Source: Cololabis saira (taxonomy: Eukaryota; Chordata; Actinopteri; Beloniformes; Belonidae). From it: 64,000 bases of DNA. Of this stretch, positions 11,109-24,205 are shown in pieces. Location of the stretch: assembly GCF_033807715.1 (NCBI RefSeq), contig NC_084596.1:40875958-40939957 (forward strand). The letters run 5' to 3'. How positions within the stretch are numbered: position 1 is the stretch's first letter; every line of letters starts with the position of its first letter. The notes below the pieces were generated by a model. That model was not told where the DNA came from, made no database searches, and was given only the letters and a program-made list of their open reading frames with translations. The position numbers and the translations under genes were made by a program.

Positions 11109-11333
11109 TTAAGCTTATTTTTCGTCAGTCTGTAAAACGATAACTCCGATTTCTTGCTAAATCTATGAGTACAGTCGATCGCACAACAGCTCTTTCCCAT
11201 TTTAGATGTTTTCCAGTTGCTCAAACTGAAAGTTTACGCTGCCACTCAGTCTTTCTGACACTCAGTCTTTCTGACACTCAGTAGGTGAAACTCGCTGTGA
11301 AGTCGCATCTGTGACGTCATGCGCATTCCCTCT

Positions 11334-12645
11334 ATTCATAAAAATCATAAAAAAGATCCTTTTCATTTAGAGCTTTTCATTTCAGATACATACAGTATTA
11401 TACCTTTTTCCCAAGGTGTTACTGAAATGTCTCCGACTACACCAGTGCAGCAGCTCTCTGCAGCTAGATGGCCGGCTCTGCTCTGATCTGGGTTTGTGAT
11501 GTCACAGTACCCCGAATTACACCACATTCAGATAGATTGAAATATTTTTCTTTTAATAGTAATTTCAGACACCCAAGCACAATAATTTGAATACTGATGC
11601 TTTATATGCTCACTGGCAAAAATATGTCAAGTCAAGTATTTTGCTCAATCCAGAAATGTTCACGAAAGAGCGGCAACGTGACTGAGAACATCTCAGCTGG
11701 GACGCATCTGGAGTTGAAAGAGAGCACGCGGCCATGTCTCCGTTCATCCCTTTAGTGCGCCTCATCCAGGACGATGTTGCGGAGGTCGTATCCAGATGTC
11801 TCACGCCAGCCCACGTTAGTGACATGCCAGTTCGTGTGAAGTGTCAGTGAAGGATCGTTACTGTATTTGGTTTGATGCAACGTCAAGTGGGTGGTGGAAG
11901 ACGATACGTCCCCGCAGGCTTTTCTGATGGGCAAACATCAGCACGTGCTTCTCCTAATGCAATTACACAGAAACAAGGAGCGAACTGTGGAGACGGATGA
12001 AGACGTCGCTGATGTCCTTCCTACTCATTCAGATCCGTTTTGATTTAGTCCATCATTAAATCCTGTTGTTTCGCGTGCCAATCTTTAATTTGGCCATTCA
12101 GAAATTGTCGAGTTGCCATGAAATATGGAGCAGAAAATCTCAGATCTGATTGCATATTAGCATTTAAGAGCAAACCTAATTAACATGCCGCCAGCCCAAG
12201 TATACAATTTATGATTATCACTATATTTGCGCTGTAAGAGGACATTAATAATCTCTGAGCGTACCTTCCAGTCTCAGGGGGGTGACCTATAAGTGCATCC
12301 AGTTTATTCAATGTTTTGTTAAAACAAGAGAAAAATAATAGCATGTAAAAACATGTAGAGGAAAGACAAAGATTCATGAAGCACAACAATTACAATAAAT
12401 ACTTTGTTCCACCGCCCTCTGCCTTTTAGGTAGGTTAAACCAGTTAAGAAAATTAAAAGAAACACACTTACAGACAGTTTTTCAGGATTAAACTTCCTCA
12501 TGGACGTTTTTCAAGTCACACTATCAATCTTCTTGCAGATTGACATTTGTACAGTTTGCTGGACGTGTCAGTGAGTCTTTCCTGCAGAAAAGTCAATATC
12601 ATCTTGAAAAACGTCCTCATCAGCAAATCAGCTTATCCTAGTTGG
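11334..12645. other. Spacer, no gene recognised
   Basis: Unique-looking sequence with minus-strand open frames of 60-71 codons and no recognisable domain or mobile-element end. It could contain regulatory sequence, but nothing visible supports that. Confidence 0.45.
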
Positions 12646-13006
12646 CAGGGCCGTCCCTGACCAAATCGGGGCCCGAAGAAAAATGTTATTAGGGGCAGAG
12701 GTGAATGCAGAGGGGCGTCAACAAATGTTCATCAGTTTTATTTCAACAACAAACCCACCTTCAAGTGAAGCACAGGTGTTTTTTAGCTTTTTTTTCTCAC
12801 TCGTCCTGAAATCTCACCTTCTGTAGCTCTGCAAGAGCTTGCCTGCACGCAGCCCTCTGATTGGTCAGAGTTCAAGTCATCATTGCACGGTCGGATTGGA
12901 GGTCTCTTTTCTCTCATCCGCATGTAAATGTGTCCCTTCGCGCATAATGTGGCCCCCGCTGGAAGATGAGGCCCTAAGCACAGTGCGGGTTCTGCGTTTA
13001 GTTCTG
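12646..13006. mobile_element. hAT-type element, 361 bp, TSD CTAGTTGG
   Basis: It starts CAGGGCCGTCCCTGACCAAA and is flanked by an exact 8-bp repeat CTAGTTGG (12638-12645, 13007-13014). The interior (CAAGTGAAGCAC, CTCTGCAAGAGCTTGC, TGGAAGATGAGGCCCTA) matches the larger element at 39365-41424, of which this is a shortened, diverged relative. No transposase. Confidence 0.85.
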
Positions 13007-13363
13007 CTAGTTGGACTAGGAGAATTTGTCCAAAATGTGCACGTGTGTATTTACTGAGGAGAGACAAGACGGCCAGGTGAGTGTGGAGTAAGATGCTGCT
13101 TCCCCTGCGTTAGCGGCCCTGTCCACGGCTGCTCTGTTGCCAGCCGTCCTCGGCTTCGGCGCATCATTCAGGGTTCGATTGCTTTCCCCTGTGACCTGCC
13201 TGTGTCATTTCAACAGTTTTTCGACTCGTACCCACAAACTTGAATTCGTGTTCACAGTGAAGACTCGTAGTCGTAGAAATTAGAGTTGTATTCATAAGAC
13301 TTTTAGATTCATACTCACATAAAAACAATCCTAACCCTAATCATTTATCGTGTGTGACAGCAG
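13007..13363. other. Spacer, no gene seen
   Basis: Short stretch between two hAT elements with no recognisable gene or RNA. Confidence 0.5.
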
Positions 13364-13977
13364 CAGATGTGGGTAGTAACAAGTTACATTTACTCCGTTA
13401 CATTTACTTGAGTGAATTTTGGGAAATGTTGTACTTTTAGGAGTAGTTTTGAATCACTATACTTTTTACTTTTACTTGAGTAGATTTGTGAAGAAGAAAC
13501 TGTTCCTCTTACTCCGCTACATTAGGCTACGTTGAGCTGTTACTTTTCTTTTATCCCTTTTATCTGCGTACACGTCAATCTCATGACATCACTGGTGATT
13601 CTTTGGGAAAAATGTTTGTTTTTGCATGTTTGGTCACATTTACACAGACTCAAACACACATACAGTTTCTATGAGTTCATGGGCACAAAGGCTTGAAATC
13701 TTGTGCTACTTGAATTTTATGTTATTATTTTATTGATTTAATTTGCCTGAAGATGATTATTTTGTACTTTTGTCTGTTTGAATGGTTGTGTTAAAAAAAT
13801 AAACCAGACGTTACTCAACAGTTACTCAGTACTTGAGTAGTTTTTTCACCAAGTACTTTTTTACTTTTACTCAAGTAATTATTTGGATGACTACTTTTTA
13901 CTTCTACTAGAGTCATATTATTCTGAAGTAACAGTACTTTTACTTGAGTACAATTTTTGGCTCCTCTACCACCTCTG
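13364..13977. mobile_element. hAT MITE of the TACTTTTACTTGAGTA family, 614 bp
   Basis: Ends are CAGATGTGGGTAG and CTACCACCTCTG (inverted), flanked by GACAGCAG and GACAGCAT, an 8-bp TSD with one change. The interior is rich in ACTTTTACTTGAGTA and its complement. The better-preserved copy at 55922-56687 is in the opposite orientation. Confidence 0.88.
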
Positions 13978-13985
13978 GACAGCAT

Positions 13986-14545
13986 AATTTTGGGTGCAAC
14001 TTTTTTATTTACATACAAATGTTTTATCATTACGAATACGAATAGTTATAACATGGACACATCTTTTTGAAAGCGATCTTACTCCATCGGTGAGATGCCA
14101 TGAAGGACTAATGACCTTGTCCTTCACCTGACTTACAACCTACATCATAACTGACTGCAGGAATAAGCTGCTTTTCCTTCTGCAGTCATCTTTCTACGCT
14201 TCATCGGACAAACTAAAGCTCCAGTGTTCCAGGTCGACTGCTCCTAGCCGTGTTTTCATCCGTTTACCTGTAATGACGCTTACAGATTATTTTCCTCGGA
14301 GATGTTCACAAGGTTTTTTTTTTTCCCTTTTCCTTTTGCAAGTCCATGTCAAGTATCAAGTGTCTTGTGGTTCTGCATTTTCTTTGATCTCCTGCCCGTC
14401 ACCCGGGCTGCTTTGAATATCACATTAGAATATCAAAAGCATTGAAATGATGTATGGTGTCATAATCCCTCGTGATATGTTATAATCTAAATAATGTCCC
14501 TCTCATCACTGAAGCTGGTGCTATGGTGAACTACGTAACCCATCC
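13986..14545. other. Spacer, no gene seen
   Basis: Unique-looking DNA between two hAT MITEs; no supported feature. Confidence 0.5.
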
Positions 14546-14553
14546 CAATAACT

Positions 14554-15322
14554 CAGGGGTGTCAAATGTGCGGCCCGTGAGAGATTTTCATGCGGCCCGA
14601 GAGAGATTTCCAACGCAAAAAAACAAAATGTTAATTTACTAAAAAGGAAGGCAGAAATAATTACCATGAATCAGCAGCATATCCGATAATATATTTCTTC
14701 TACAAATCCATCGTTATTCCACAAAGAGAGCAGTTTTCGAAATTTTTTTAGTTTTCTAGAATGCATTTGCCGATTTTATTTCTTTGTAGACGGTCGTTTA
14801 TTTTTATTAACTGACTACTATTATATATTTTCCCAGGAAAAATATCACTGCTACAAAAGATGATAGAAGGTGTTTATTCAGAGAATTTCAGTTTTGAATA
14901 CGAGGATAGTGACAAAGTAAAACAGTTAAAAGAGAAGTGCTGACTTTTTCGGCACACTGACGTAAATATCCGCGCCAATTTTTAAAAATAAATACACTTA
15001 ATTGTACTGGAAAAATCTCTAAATCACAAAGAAACACTCTCGGATTTAATAAGAAATATTTTGCTTTTAATTAAATTTCCTATAAAAAAGCAAAATATTA
15101 AAAAAACATACTTGTTTCTGTTTATCTTTGTAAAATGATATTAAAAGTATTTTACATAATTTGAAAAAAAACAAGAAAATTTCAAGAAAAGATCCTGAAA
15201 AAATATATTTTACATAATTAGAGTGTAAACAAAGCACCGTTTTTGTTATTTTGAGCGTGCAGCTCACGAGAAAGAAATTGGTCGAATCCGGCCCGCCAAG
15301 CAAAATGAGTTTGACACCCCTG
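14554..15322. mobile_element. hAT MITE, 769 bp, exact TSD CAATAACT
   Basis: Left end CAGGGGTGTCAAATGTGC and right end TGAGTTTGACACCCCTG are inverted repeats with the CAGGGG start typical of Charlie-like hAT elements. The 8-bp target duplication CAATAACT is perfect (14546-14553, 15323-15330). Subterminal GCGGCCCG-type blocks are shared by both ends. The AT-rich interior encodes nothing. Confidence 0.95.
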
Positions 15323-15330
15323 CAATAACT

Positions 15331-15864
15331 GATAAACATAACCAACTTCTCTGACATCTGTTTATTTCTTTTGGCTATAGGACTAGTTTGTCACGTAAAT
15401 AATCTTTAGTTTTTCATATTTTTCAGCATCTGGGAATAAAAGGCCAAACTGATGCTGGTGATGCAACTCAAGTCCGAGTCCCAGACTCGGGTCCCCATCC
15501 CTGGATCTTCCGCTCGTGTGCCGCGTTGCGCTGCACGCTGATAACCGTCTGCACGGCCTCGCTCCTCTCCAGCCTGCAGGATGCGGCGTCTGTGATTTCC
15601 CAAAGGAATTTCACTTTTTGATTCGTTGAATCGCGGTTTGCATGCTTGAGTTGGAGCGTATGCACATAATTAGCACCTATTCATTTTCCACACTGCAGGT
15701 ATATGTGCTATTTTATATTTTTGCATTTTTATGTATTTATTTAACCATTCTTAAGCTTTGATGTAGCAGTTTTCACTCCCAGGTTATGTTCAGACCGCCA
15801 GCCCAGATCTGGTTTTTCAGGTTTAAAGGTCATATGTGGACAGATCTGTTAACCGTCTGGACAG
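15331..15864. other. Spacer, no gene recognised
   Basis: Two overlapping minus-strand open frames (65 codons each, 15406-15665) occur in unique-looking sequence. Neither has a recognisable domain, and I treat them as chance frames. Confidence 0.45.
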
Positions 15865-15874
15865 CTAAAAACTA

Positions 15875-16359
15875 GGGCTGGGGATCCATTCAAATGTCAA
15901 GAATCGATTCGATTCCAATTCTTAAGATTCAGAATCGATTTTCACAGTTTGATTCGATCCGATTCGATTCTGATATTGATTTGGGTTAGTGTTATTAAAG
16001 CTGTTGCATGAATTATATGACTGTAGTTATGTAACATATTAATACTAGTATTATATTGAGATTCAACAGCAAGTATTGGCAGCTAAAGATGCTGTAAGGA
16101 CCAATCAGCTCCCAGAATGTTGATAGAACTGCTTTCAAAACATCGTGTGGGTCAGAATTATCAAACAGATCCAGGGAGGAAACAGAGACGGATGAAATCA
16201 GTTTCATTTTTTCCCATTTATAAGAATTTGGTTTTTAGCATTTTTATGCAAATGTAACCCCAAGGTGGTACATAAAGCAAAGAAATATAGACAATTTATG
16301 CAATTATAACTGAAAAATTAAGGTTTTCATACCTTTAAACATATTTAAAGGCAAAAATA
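15875..16359. mobile_element. Possible hAT-like insertion with ATCGATTCGATTCC repeats
   Basis: Begins GGGCTGGGGATCCATTC and carries several GAATCGATTCGATTCC-like blocks, a pattern common in fish hAT elements. It lies between identical 10-bp repeats CTAAAAACTA (15865-15874, 16360-16369) that could be an 8-bp TSD plus chance matches. The right terminus shows no matching inverted repeat, so the limits are tentative. Confidence 0.45.
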
Positions 16360-16369
16360 CTAAAAACTA

Positions 16370-18349
<1,980 letters not shown>

Positions 18350-18428
18350 AAGGCCGATTTATGGTTCCGCGTTACACCAACGCAGAGCCTACGGCGTAGA
18401 TTTAACGCAGAACCATAATTCAGGCTTA
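18350..18428. mobile_element. Palindromic MITE, ATGGTTCCGCG family, copy B (short)
   Basis: GATTTATGGTTCCGCGTTAC is followed by CGCAGAGCCTACGGCGTAG and closes with TTAACGCAGAACCATAAT. The second internal CTACGCCGTAG block seen in the longer copies is missing, leaving a simple hairpin of about 79 bases. Confidence 0.85.
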
Positions 18429-18712
18429 AGGCAGCGCGTTTGTTTTTGCTGAGCATCTTTGGTGTCTCCCACTTCGGGGTTCCTCCTCTTCCACTTCTGT
18501 TTGACGTTGCAGTTCCAGTAACAGAAGTCTGACATGAGGATTATGATCGTATAGTGTGAGCAGACGGGTCACATCAGAGCATCGGGTCGTACAGTGTGAG
18601 ACCATAAATCGTGAGCTGTGAACTTTTGAACTTTTGAACTCAGCGATCTAGTCGTGCAGTTTGAGATGGCGCTGAATCAAACGATTTAAAATATCGCACA
18701 GTGTATGCCCAG

Positions 18713-19634
18713 CTTAAACAATTCGGTTATTTATCGATTCCCTCATCGATTTTTCATTTGGGGAAAAAAGGACAACAATGGAGCAAATGGCGCTAATATG
18801 AAAGGCTGTGTTTGTTGGGAAACTACTTACCTTCAGTATTATTATCCAAGGACATGCTAACGTTGTTGCTGCGGCTGGGTTGAGAATTACTGACGTTGGT
18901 CCAGAGCGGATTGAAAACGCAACATTCATTGATTGTTATTGGTTGTTGTTTGCACAAATGTTTTAGCACGATGGTAGGATTTCTTCCCTTCGACGTTATA
19001 ACCACTTGGCAAGTATTGCAAGTTTCCCTGTTGTCCTCTTTTTTACTGAAATGTAACCAGACTTTTGAGCGTTTGTATCGCTTGGGCGCTATTACAAATG
19101 TTGCTTAGCAACGTGTGTGATGACGTCATTCGTGCCCACTGGAATCAAAGCAAATTTTGTAAACGATTCGCTTTTAAAAATAAAACTACATCAGCCAGTG
19201 ACAAATACAATCAACTCAAGTGCAATGGAACTGTGCATTGTGCAATTCTGCAACCATCAACTATGAAGAATTAACAATTCTTTTGCAGAAAAATAAGCAT
19301 ATCTGGGAAAGGGAAAGTTATTGCATGCTGTGTATGCAAATGCTTTTGCATGTTGCTAGTGTTTCCTCCCTTTGTTGAAATCCACATTGCAAGTATTGCA
19401 AGTCGCCCTGTTGTCATCCTTTTTGGTAAAATGAAACCAAACTTTCGAGCATTTATGCGGCTTTGTCGCCATGTTTTCCTGCTGGGTGTGAATGCGCACC
19501 TAGCGTGCGTGGCGACGTCATTCGCGCCAGCTGGAATCGATAAGGGAATCGTTTGCAAAAAAGGCAAACGATTCCAAGGAATTGAAACACTGGGAACCGG
19601 TTCTGAACAAGAACCGGTTCTCGATCCCCATCCT
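18713..19634 (-). pseudogene. hAT transposon relic with two BED zinc-finger remnants
   Basis: The plus-strand right end AACCGGTTCTCGATCCCCAT and left part TTATTTATCGATTCCCTCAT match a fish hAT family also seen at 30787. On the minus strand two BED-type fingers are decayed. One reads KVWFHFTKKDDNRATCNTC (about 19370-19450); a frameshift then leads to SNMQKHLHTQH. The other reads VWLHFSKKEDNRETCNTC (about 18990-19060), then a C-terminal half that lacks the final His. BED fingers bind DNA in hAT transposases. The two copies show that about 400 bases were duplicated inside the element. Both are inactive, and no catalytic domain remains. Confidence 0.65.
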
Positions 19635-20602
19635 TACTTTTTCCTGTGATGCTGCCTGCGCAGCTTCCCCGGAGCGGGGCCCATCTGGCAGAGACGTTCA
19701 TGTGCAGAACTACGTGCACCCTGTTATCACAGCTCAGTCACTCACATGTGCTCCTCCCTGAGGTGTGAGAGTCGTGATAATGGGGTGCAGTGCATTCCCA
19801 GCCATCAGCCGCCGCTTCCTCCTCCACTCACGCAAGCAAGCAGCGGCGCGTCCTCCCACAGTCCTGAATACGTGATTATCACAAAGGTAAGGAGAGCAGA
19901 ACGCTAGCAGGCTGCCAGCTTCTGAGGAAGAACCGACTCTTCATCTCATCTGAGCCCCCAAAAGCAAAGATCCATCCAATTCTAACATTCAGTCGAGCAT
20001 CCAGCATTTGTAACCACATAACAAATAAAAGAATTCATTGCGTCTCATCTTATCACCAGAATGTATACTCTATCTGCTCAGAGAGAGATATTGTTATCAT
20101 CTGTTGATAATGCTGGTGATCTCAGGTCTTGGTGTGGCTTTCCAAGTTGGCAGGCGTGGAGCCGCAGCCTGCCGTGGCTCTGCAGTGGGTTAGCGCCGTG
20201 TTTTCCCTGCCACCATCCCGAGTCATCCCTAATCCTGTGACTGCAGCTGTACACACAATGGATAATCCCATCATGACTCAATTGTGTGTGGAAATAAAGA
20301 CACACGTTGCCCGGGAAGAGGGGGAGTTATTGTCAGAGCTCAAAGCGGGGGGTTGCTGTGTGTGCACCGGGGACGGCTGAATGGTATTAAATGCTCACCT
20401 GCCAACGTGGCTCTGCTTGGAGGAGGGCCAACACGGCTCCTGCTGAAGGCGAAAGAACATTATTTTCCTCCGTGAAAAAAGAGAAGAGAATGCCTCTTGT
20501 TTTAGAGACTGAGTTATACAGGCTAAAGCACGCTGTGCAACGTTACACGGCGCACAGCAGATAGGGCTTTTCCTGGGGGCCAAGAGGTTCTGATCCAGTC
20601 GA
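19635..20602. other. Spacer, no gene recognised
   Basis: Unique-looking sequence, moderately GC-rich at 19660-19860. Open frames of 63-91 codons match nothing known. Confidence 0.45.
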
Positions 20603-20944
20603 GGGGCCTCATTTATAAAGCTTGCTTGCGCACAAAACAGGGCTTGAAAGATGCGCAAGCCACCTTCCACGCAAAGGTTGGAATTTAAAAAGAAAAAATT
20701 AACCGAAAAATGTGCGTATCTCTACGCCAACCCTGACCCTCCCGTAGGAACAGTCTTAAGACATGGGGAACTGGCGACGCAGGCGGTGAGGTGGTGAAAT
20801 GAAGCCAGATTCATGTCATACTCTTAATGTCATCACATATCAGACTTATAATATAATATTATATTATAATTATAATATAATAGCGCCGATTGTGTCTCTG
20901 TCAGGACTCTGGTGCTGCTGCTGCAGCTGTGGTGCAGGACACGC

Positions 20945-21214
20945 CGGTGTCGTACCAAAAAGTGATTGCCTGCCAGAATCTGATTTCTCCCCTGAAAATG
21001 GGTCTTTTTACCTGCCAAAAATTGATTGAAGGCCAAATACAGTTAATGAAAAGTTGTTTCTGCCTAAATATGATTTGATCTCATTCTTGAGCTTCATAAT
21101 CTGAAAATCTGACGTTTTAGCGCTGTCGCTCAACGGGCTGCTGTGCGCGCTCCCGCGGCCAGAAATCAGAAGAAATCAGATTTTGGCAGGCAATCACTTT
21201 TTGGCACGACACCG
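20945..21214. mobile_element. MITE with GGTGTCG inverted ends, nested
   Basis: GGTGTCGTACCAAAAAGTGA at the left is mirrored by TCACTTTTTGGCACGACACC at the right; the inverted match extends through TTGCCTGCCA and AATCTGATTTCT. No coding sequence. Confidence 0.88.
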
Positions 21215-21224
21215 GGCCACTCTA

Positions 21225-21469
21225 CGGAGCCCCTAAAGGGACTTTTTTTATTATATATAATAAGTTTTACGTGTAAAGCCTAAATTATGGTTCCGTGTTA
21301 AAACGACACAGAGCCTACGCCGTAGGGTACGCGACGACGCGCACCTACGCCGTAGGCTCTGCGTTGGTGTTACGCGGAACAATAAATCAGCCTTAAAGGT
21401 TCCATTCCCGCACGTAAAACTCATATATATTTAAAAAAATCCGTGTCCCTTTAGGGGCTCCGTACCTCT
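21225..21469. mobile_element. MITE with TACGGAGCCCC inverted ends, nested
   Basis: TACGGAGCCCCTAAAGGGAC (left) and GTCCCTTTAGGGGCTCCGTA (right) are perfect 20-bp inverted repeats; the match continues imperfectly into an AT-rich part ending ACTTATTAT/AGTTTTACGTG. A palindromic MITE (copy C) occupies the centre. Confidence 0.9.
21276..21396. mobile_element. Palindromic MITE, ATGGTTCCGCG family, copy C
   Basis: Arms AAATTATGGTTCCGTGTTA and TTACGCGGAACAATAAATCAG flank GAGCCTACGCCGTAG repeats in inverted order. It lies in the centre of the TACGGAGCCCC MITE, the innermost layer of the nest. Confidence 0.9.
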
Positions 21470-21603
21470 TGGCCTCCACCTTCAAATCACACCACTTCTT
21501 TTTTTTTCTGCACCATCTGTCCGTGGCACTCACGGCGTTTAGCCCAGCAACGGCGTGCTGCCACTCACTCGCTTTATTTTATACTATTTATATATTTGTA
21601 ATG

Positions 21604-21800
21604 ATCAGTGAATGGGGGTGGGACTAAATAAGTTTACACTTCTTCCTACTCCTTTTTTGGCACATGTAAATCAAGTTAGCAAGTTTTATAGGATGCAATT
21701 CTTTGTTTTGTTGTTGTTTTCTTAAACTTCTCATGAAGTGTTGTTTTTTTTTTTTTTTTTACATGTACAAAAATAAAATAGACCAAATCAAATCAAATAT
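21604..21800 (+). mobile_element. LINE 3' UTR tail
   Basis: GGGGGTGGGACTAAATAAG, then TTCTTCCTACTCCTTTTTTG and an end AAATAAAATAGACCAAATC with AAATC repeats, is the usual 3' end of a common fish LINE. It is severely 5'-truncated and lies inside the outer GGGGCC element. Confidence 0.65.
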
Positions 21801-22220
21801 ATACTTTTTCTACTTTTACTGTGACCACCAAATAATGTGGTTTTCCTGTCCTCCACCACATCCATCTCGATCTCAGTCTCCGTGAAATTCAGTGGCACGG
21901 TGGCTCGACACGTCTCATTCATTCTGACACCAGGCTGCAGGAAGCCGCTGCGCACGCTCAGCAGGCTCATCCAAATGCAAATACTACTTTGCATTGCCCA
22001 TTTATGGTAAAAAGTGGGCGTGTAGAGGGCGGGGTATGAGCCGAATTCAGCTGCGCAACCTTCCAGCTGGACTGTGATTTATAAAGCGAACATTGCGTGC
22101 AAGTGTGCGTGCACACGGTTTTATAAATCCGGATTTTTTTTTGCGCCCGCCATTTTCGGCTTTTGGGTTTACGTGCACTTTTAGTATGAATCCTACACAC
22201 TCTTTTATAAATAAGGCCCC

Positions 22221-23955
22221 AGCTCTTTATTATTCAACGTACAGACTGAAGTGAATTACGGAGTGCTGTTGCCGGCAGGTGACGTGCGCGGGGGAAAACA
22301 CACCGCTGATTGCAACACTATAGCTGGCAATTTCCCAGTGGGATTTCCTGTTTACGGAGGGAAACGGAGCGCAGCTCAGACACTGAGCGCGACCACAGGC
22401 GGCCCACGCTCGCGCCCGTGCGCGGTGTGCAAACCCACTGACCATGCTGTGGTATGTCAGCCTGCTGCAGCCTCTATACGCGCCTGCTTCAGTGCATATG
22501 GTGCACTGGCTCAGATAATGAGGAGTCCAACCCAAGGGGGACAATTAGCGTATTAATACGTGTGATCTGATAGACGTTCGCTCTGGCGAGTGGAAATCCG
22601 TTGCAGCAGACGAGGCTGCCGTTGCAACACAGAAAGGATCAAACCTAAAAGATAAGCTGGCCGTCTGGCACCGCCGCGTCTCTCAGCTGTGCAGGAACCA
22701 CGAACCCCTCTGAGCTTCTGGGATTTGCTGTCTGGAACACTGGTTTCTTTCCCACCCAGTTCATCCCCGTACACGCTCCTTGCTGCACTTAACACTCAAA
22801 GTCAGCGATTGCCTGAAGGAGCTGGATCCAGAACCTTTGTCTGGGAACCCCCTTGACACCCCAATCAGGCGGAGAGGCAGGGCAGACGCTGGGAATTTCA
22901 ATCAAAAAGAGAATAATGAATTTGTAGAATTTGAAAATGTGCCTCTCCAACAAAATGCACCAAACTCTCTTTGATATGGAAAAGCTACCACTCCCCCCTC
23001 CCTCCTTCATGAATTAAATTATTTTTCCTGTCTGTACATGTGGGTGGCCCGGGGCACTGTGACCCTCATTACATGAGTGGTTTATAAGAGAAAGAAAAGC
23101 CTCTGTGTCTTTTTATTTGCCTGCCCCCCCCTTTCTATTTACTTCTGCTGGATCTTGACTGAGCGACGACGCCTGAGCCAAGCAGCGATCACATGGAGCA
23201 CATTGCTGACGGGGTGTTAAACGGGTTGTGAGGAGGTCTTGAGGTTTCTATCAAATTAATAGCTGAGTGTAATTAATTACAGAGCAGTTTTTCATTGGTG
23301 CGCCACGCTGTGCACGCGGTTAACCCCCTTTAGCAAAAAGGAACTATGTTAATATCAAATCAGCATTTTTTCCCAAAAGAGGGGTACAATTTAAGCCTCT
23401 GTTTGACGTGCAACAACTCGCATGCTCTTTCTTTCATAGTTTTTTTAAGTACACAGTAGGATGTTTGTTAAACAATCACCTTTTCTGTTCTTGAGCAGAT
23501 ATTTGGCTGCTGGAAGTCCCAAAAGCAGAAGAACTTATTACCTGGATGCTTCCACTTGCATCGGGGCCGTCCAACCTGAGTGGTTCAGACGTGGCAGGGC
23601 AGCTTTATTACCCCGGTTCAGCTCCAACCGTTTAACCAATAAGGTGGAGCAAAGAGAGCTGGGGGAGAATAACAATGAGCATGTGGCCCGGGGCTGAAAG
23701 GTCACAAACCTACGGTGCACGATGACCGTAAAGCATGATTTATGTGGTCACTACGGAGGAAACCTACACCGCAGGTGGCATTTAAACCAACAACTACAGA
23801 AGAAGTGCTGGACAAACCCTGGAGATGTCGTCCACAGGTATTCTGAGGAGTGCTTTAGTCTCTTTGTCCTCGCTGCAGGCCACCACTTTGTAAAGGTCTA
23901 TGGAGACCAGGCTGTAAACCAGTGGGGAACCTTCAGGGCCTTCTATGCCTTCAGA
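22221..23955. other. Spacer, no gene recognised
   Basis: Longest repeat-free stretch of this third of the window. Open frames of 60-104 codons on both strands overlap each other and contain no recognised domain. No promoter-like CpG cluster is evident. Confidence 0.45.
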
Positions 23956-23959
23956 GAAG

Positions 23960-24020
23960 GCCTCAAATAAATAATAAATAATAATAAATGTAATAATAAT
24001 AATAATGATAATAATAAAGT
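23960..24020. repeat. Imperfect (AAT)n microsatellite
   Basis: AAT/AATAAAT units with several interruptions, directly before a palindromic MITE. Confidence 0.9.
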
Positions 24021-24037
24021 ATTCAATAAAAAAAGAA

Positions 24038-24205
24038 TACCGTATTTTCTGCACTATAAGGTGCACCTATACTACGGTATCTTACTGTATATTATGTGCG
24101 CCATATAATGCGGTGCACCTTATATATAAAGAGTTTGAAAATAGGCCATTTATTGATGGTGCGCCTTATAATACGATGCGCCATATGGTGCGGAAAATAC
24201 AGTAT
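24038..24205. mobile_element. Palindromic MITE of the GCACTATAAGGCGCACC type, TA-flanked
   Basis: TACCGTATTTTCTGCACTAT at the left is mirrored by ATGGTGCGGAAAATACAGTA at the right, with GGTGCACC and GGTGCGCC blocks inside. The TA at each end fits Tc1/mariner-type targeting. No protein is encoded. Confidence 0.88.

Larger units (their letters stand above)
9524..11333. mobile_element. ISL2EU-like transposon copy 1 (5'-truncated)
   Basis: From left to right: a 43-bp minisatellite; a short plus-strand coding relic (IQFPDIYMYLIST, then GKYTKQSLKAYKSLDAW); a minus-strand THAP-type exon broken by a TTAA MITE; and a right end AGTCGCATCTGTGACGTCAT, then GCGCATTCCCTCT followed by AT. The right end equals those of the copies ending at 32795 and 48066. 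The left terminus present in copy 3 is missing. Assignment to ISL2EU (a superfamily with AT targets, a THAP protein and a second nuclease-type protein) rests on the THAP exon, AGAGGG ends and AT flanks; it is likely but not proven. Confidence 0.7.
20603..22220. mobile_element. GGGGCCTCATTTATAAA element, outer shell of a nest
   Basis: Left end GGGGCCTCATTTATAAAG and right end TTTATAAATAAGGCCCC are inverted repeats. Subterminal parts (TTGCGCACAAAACAGGG left, GTGCACTTTTAGTATGAATC right) are also typical of this fish MITE type. The element encodes no protein. It contains two inner MITEs (20945-21214, 21225-21469), a palindromic MITE inside the second one, and a LINE tail. The TSD is not clear. 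Confidence 0.8.

Noticed and set aside
15865..16369. Certain hAT insertion from the CTAAAAACTA direct repeats
   Set aside because: The right end lacks a matching inverted repeat, so it is reported only with low confidence.
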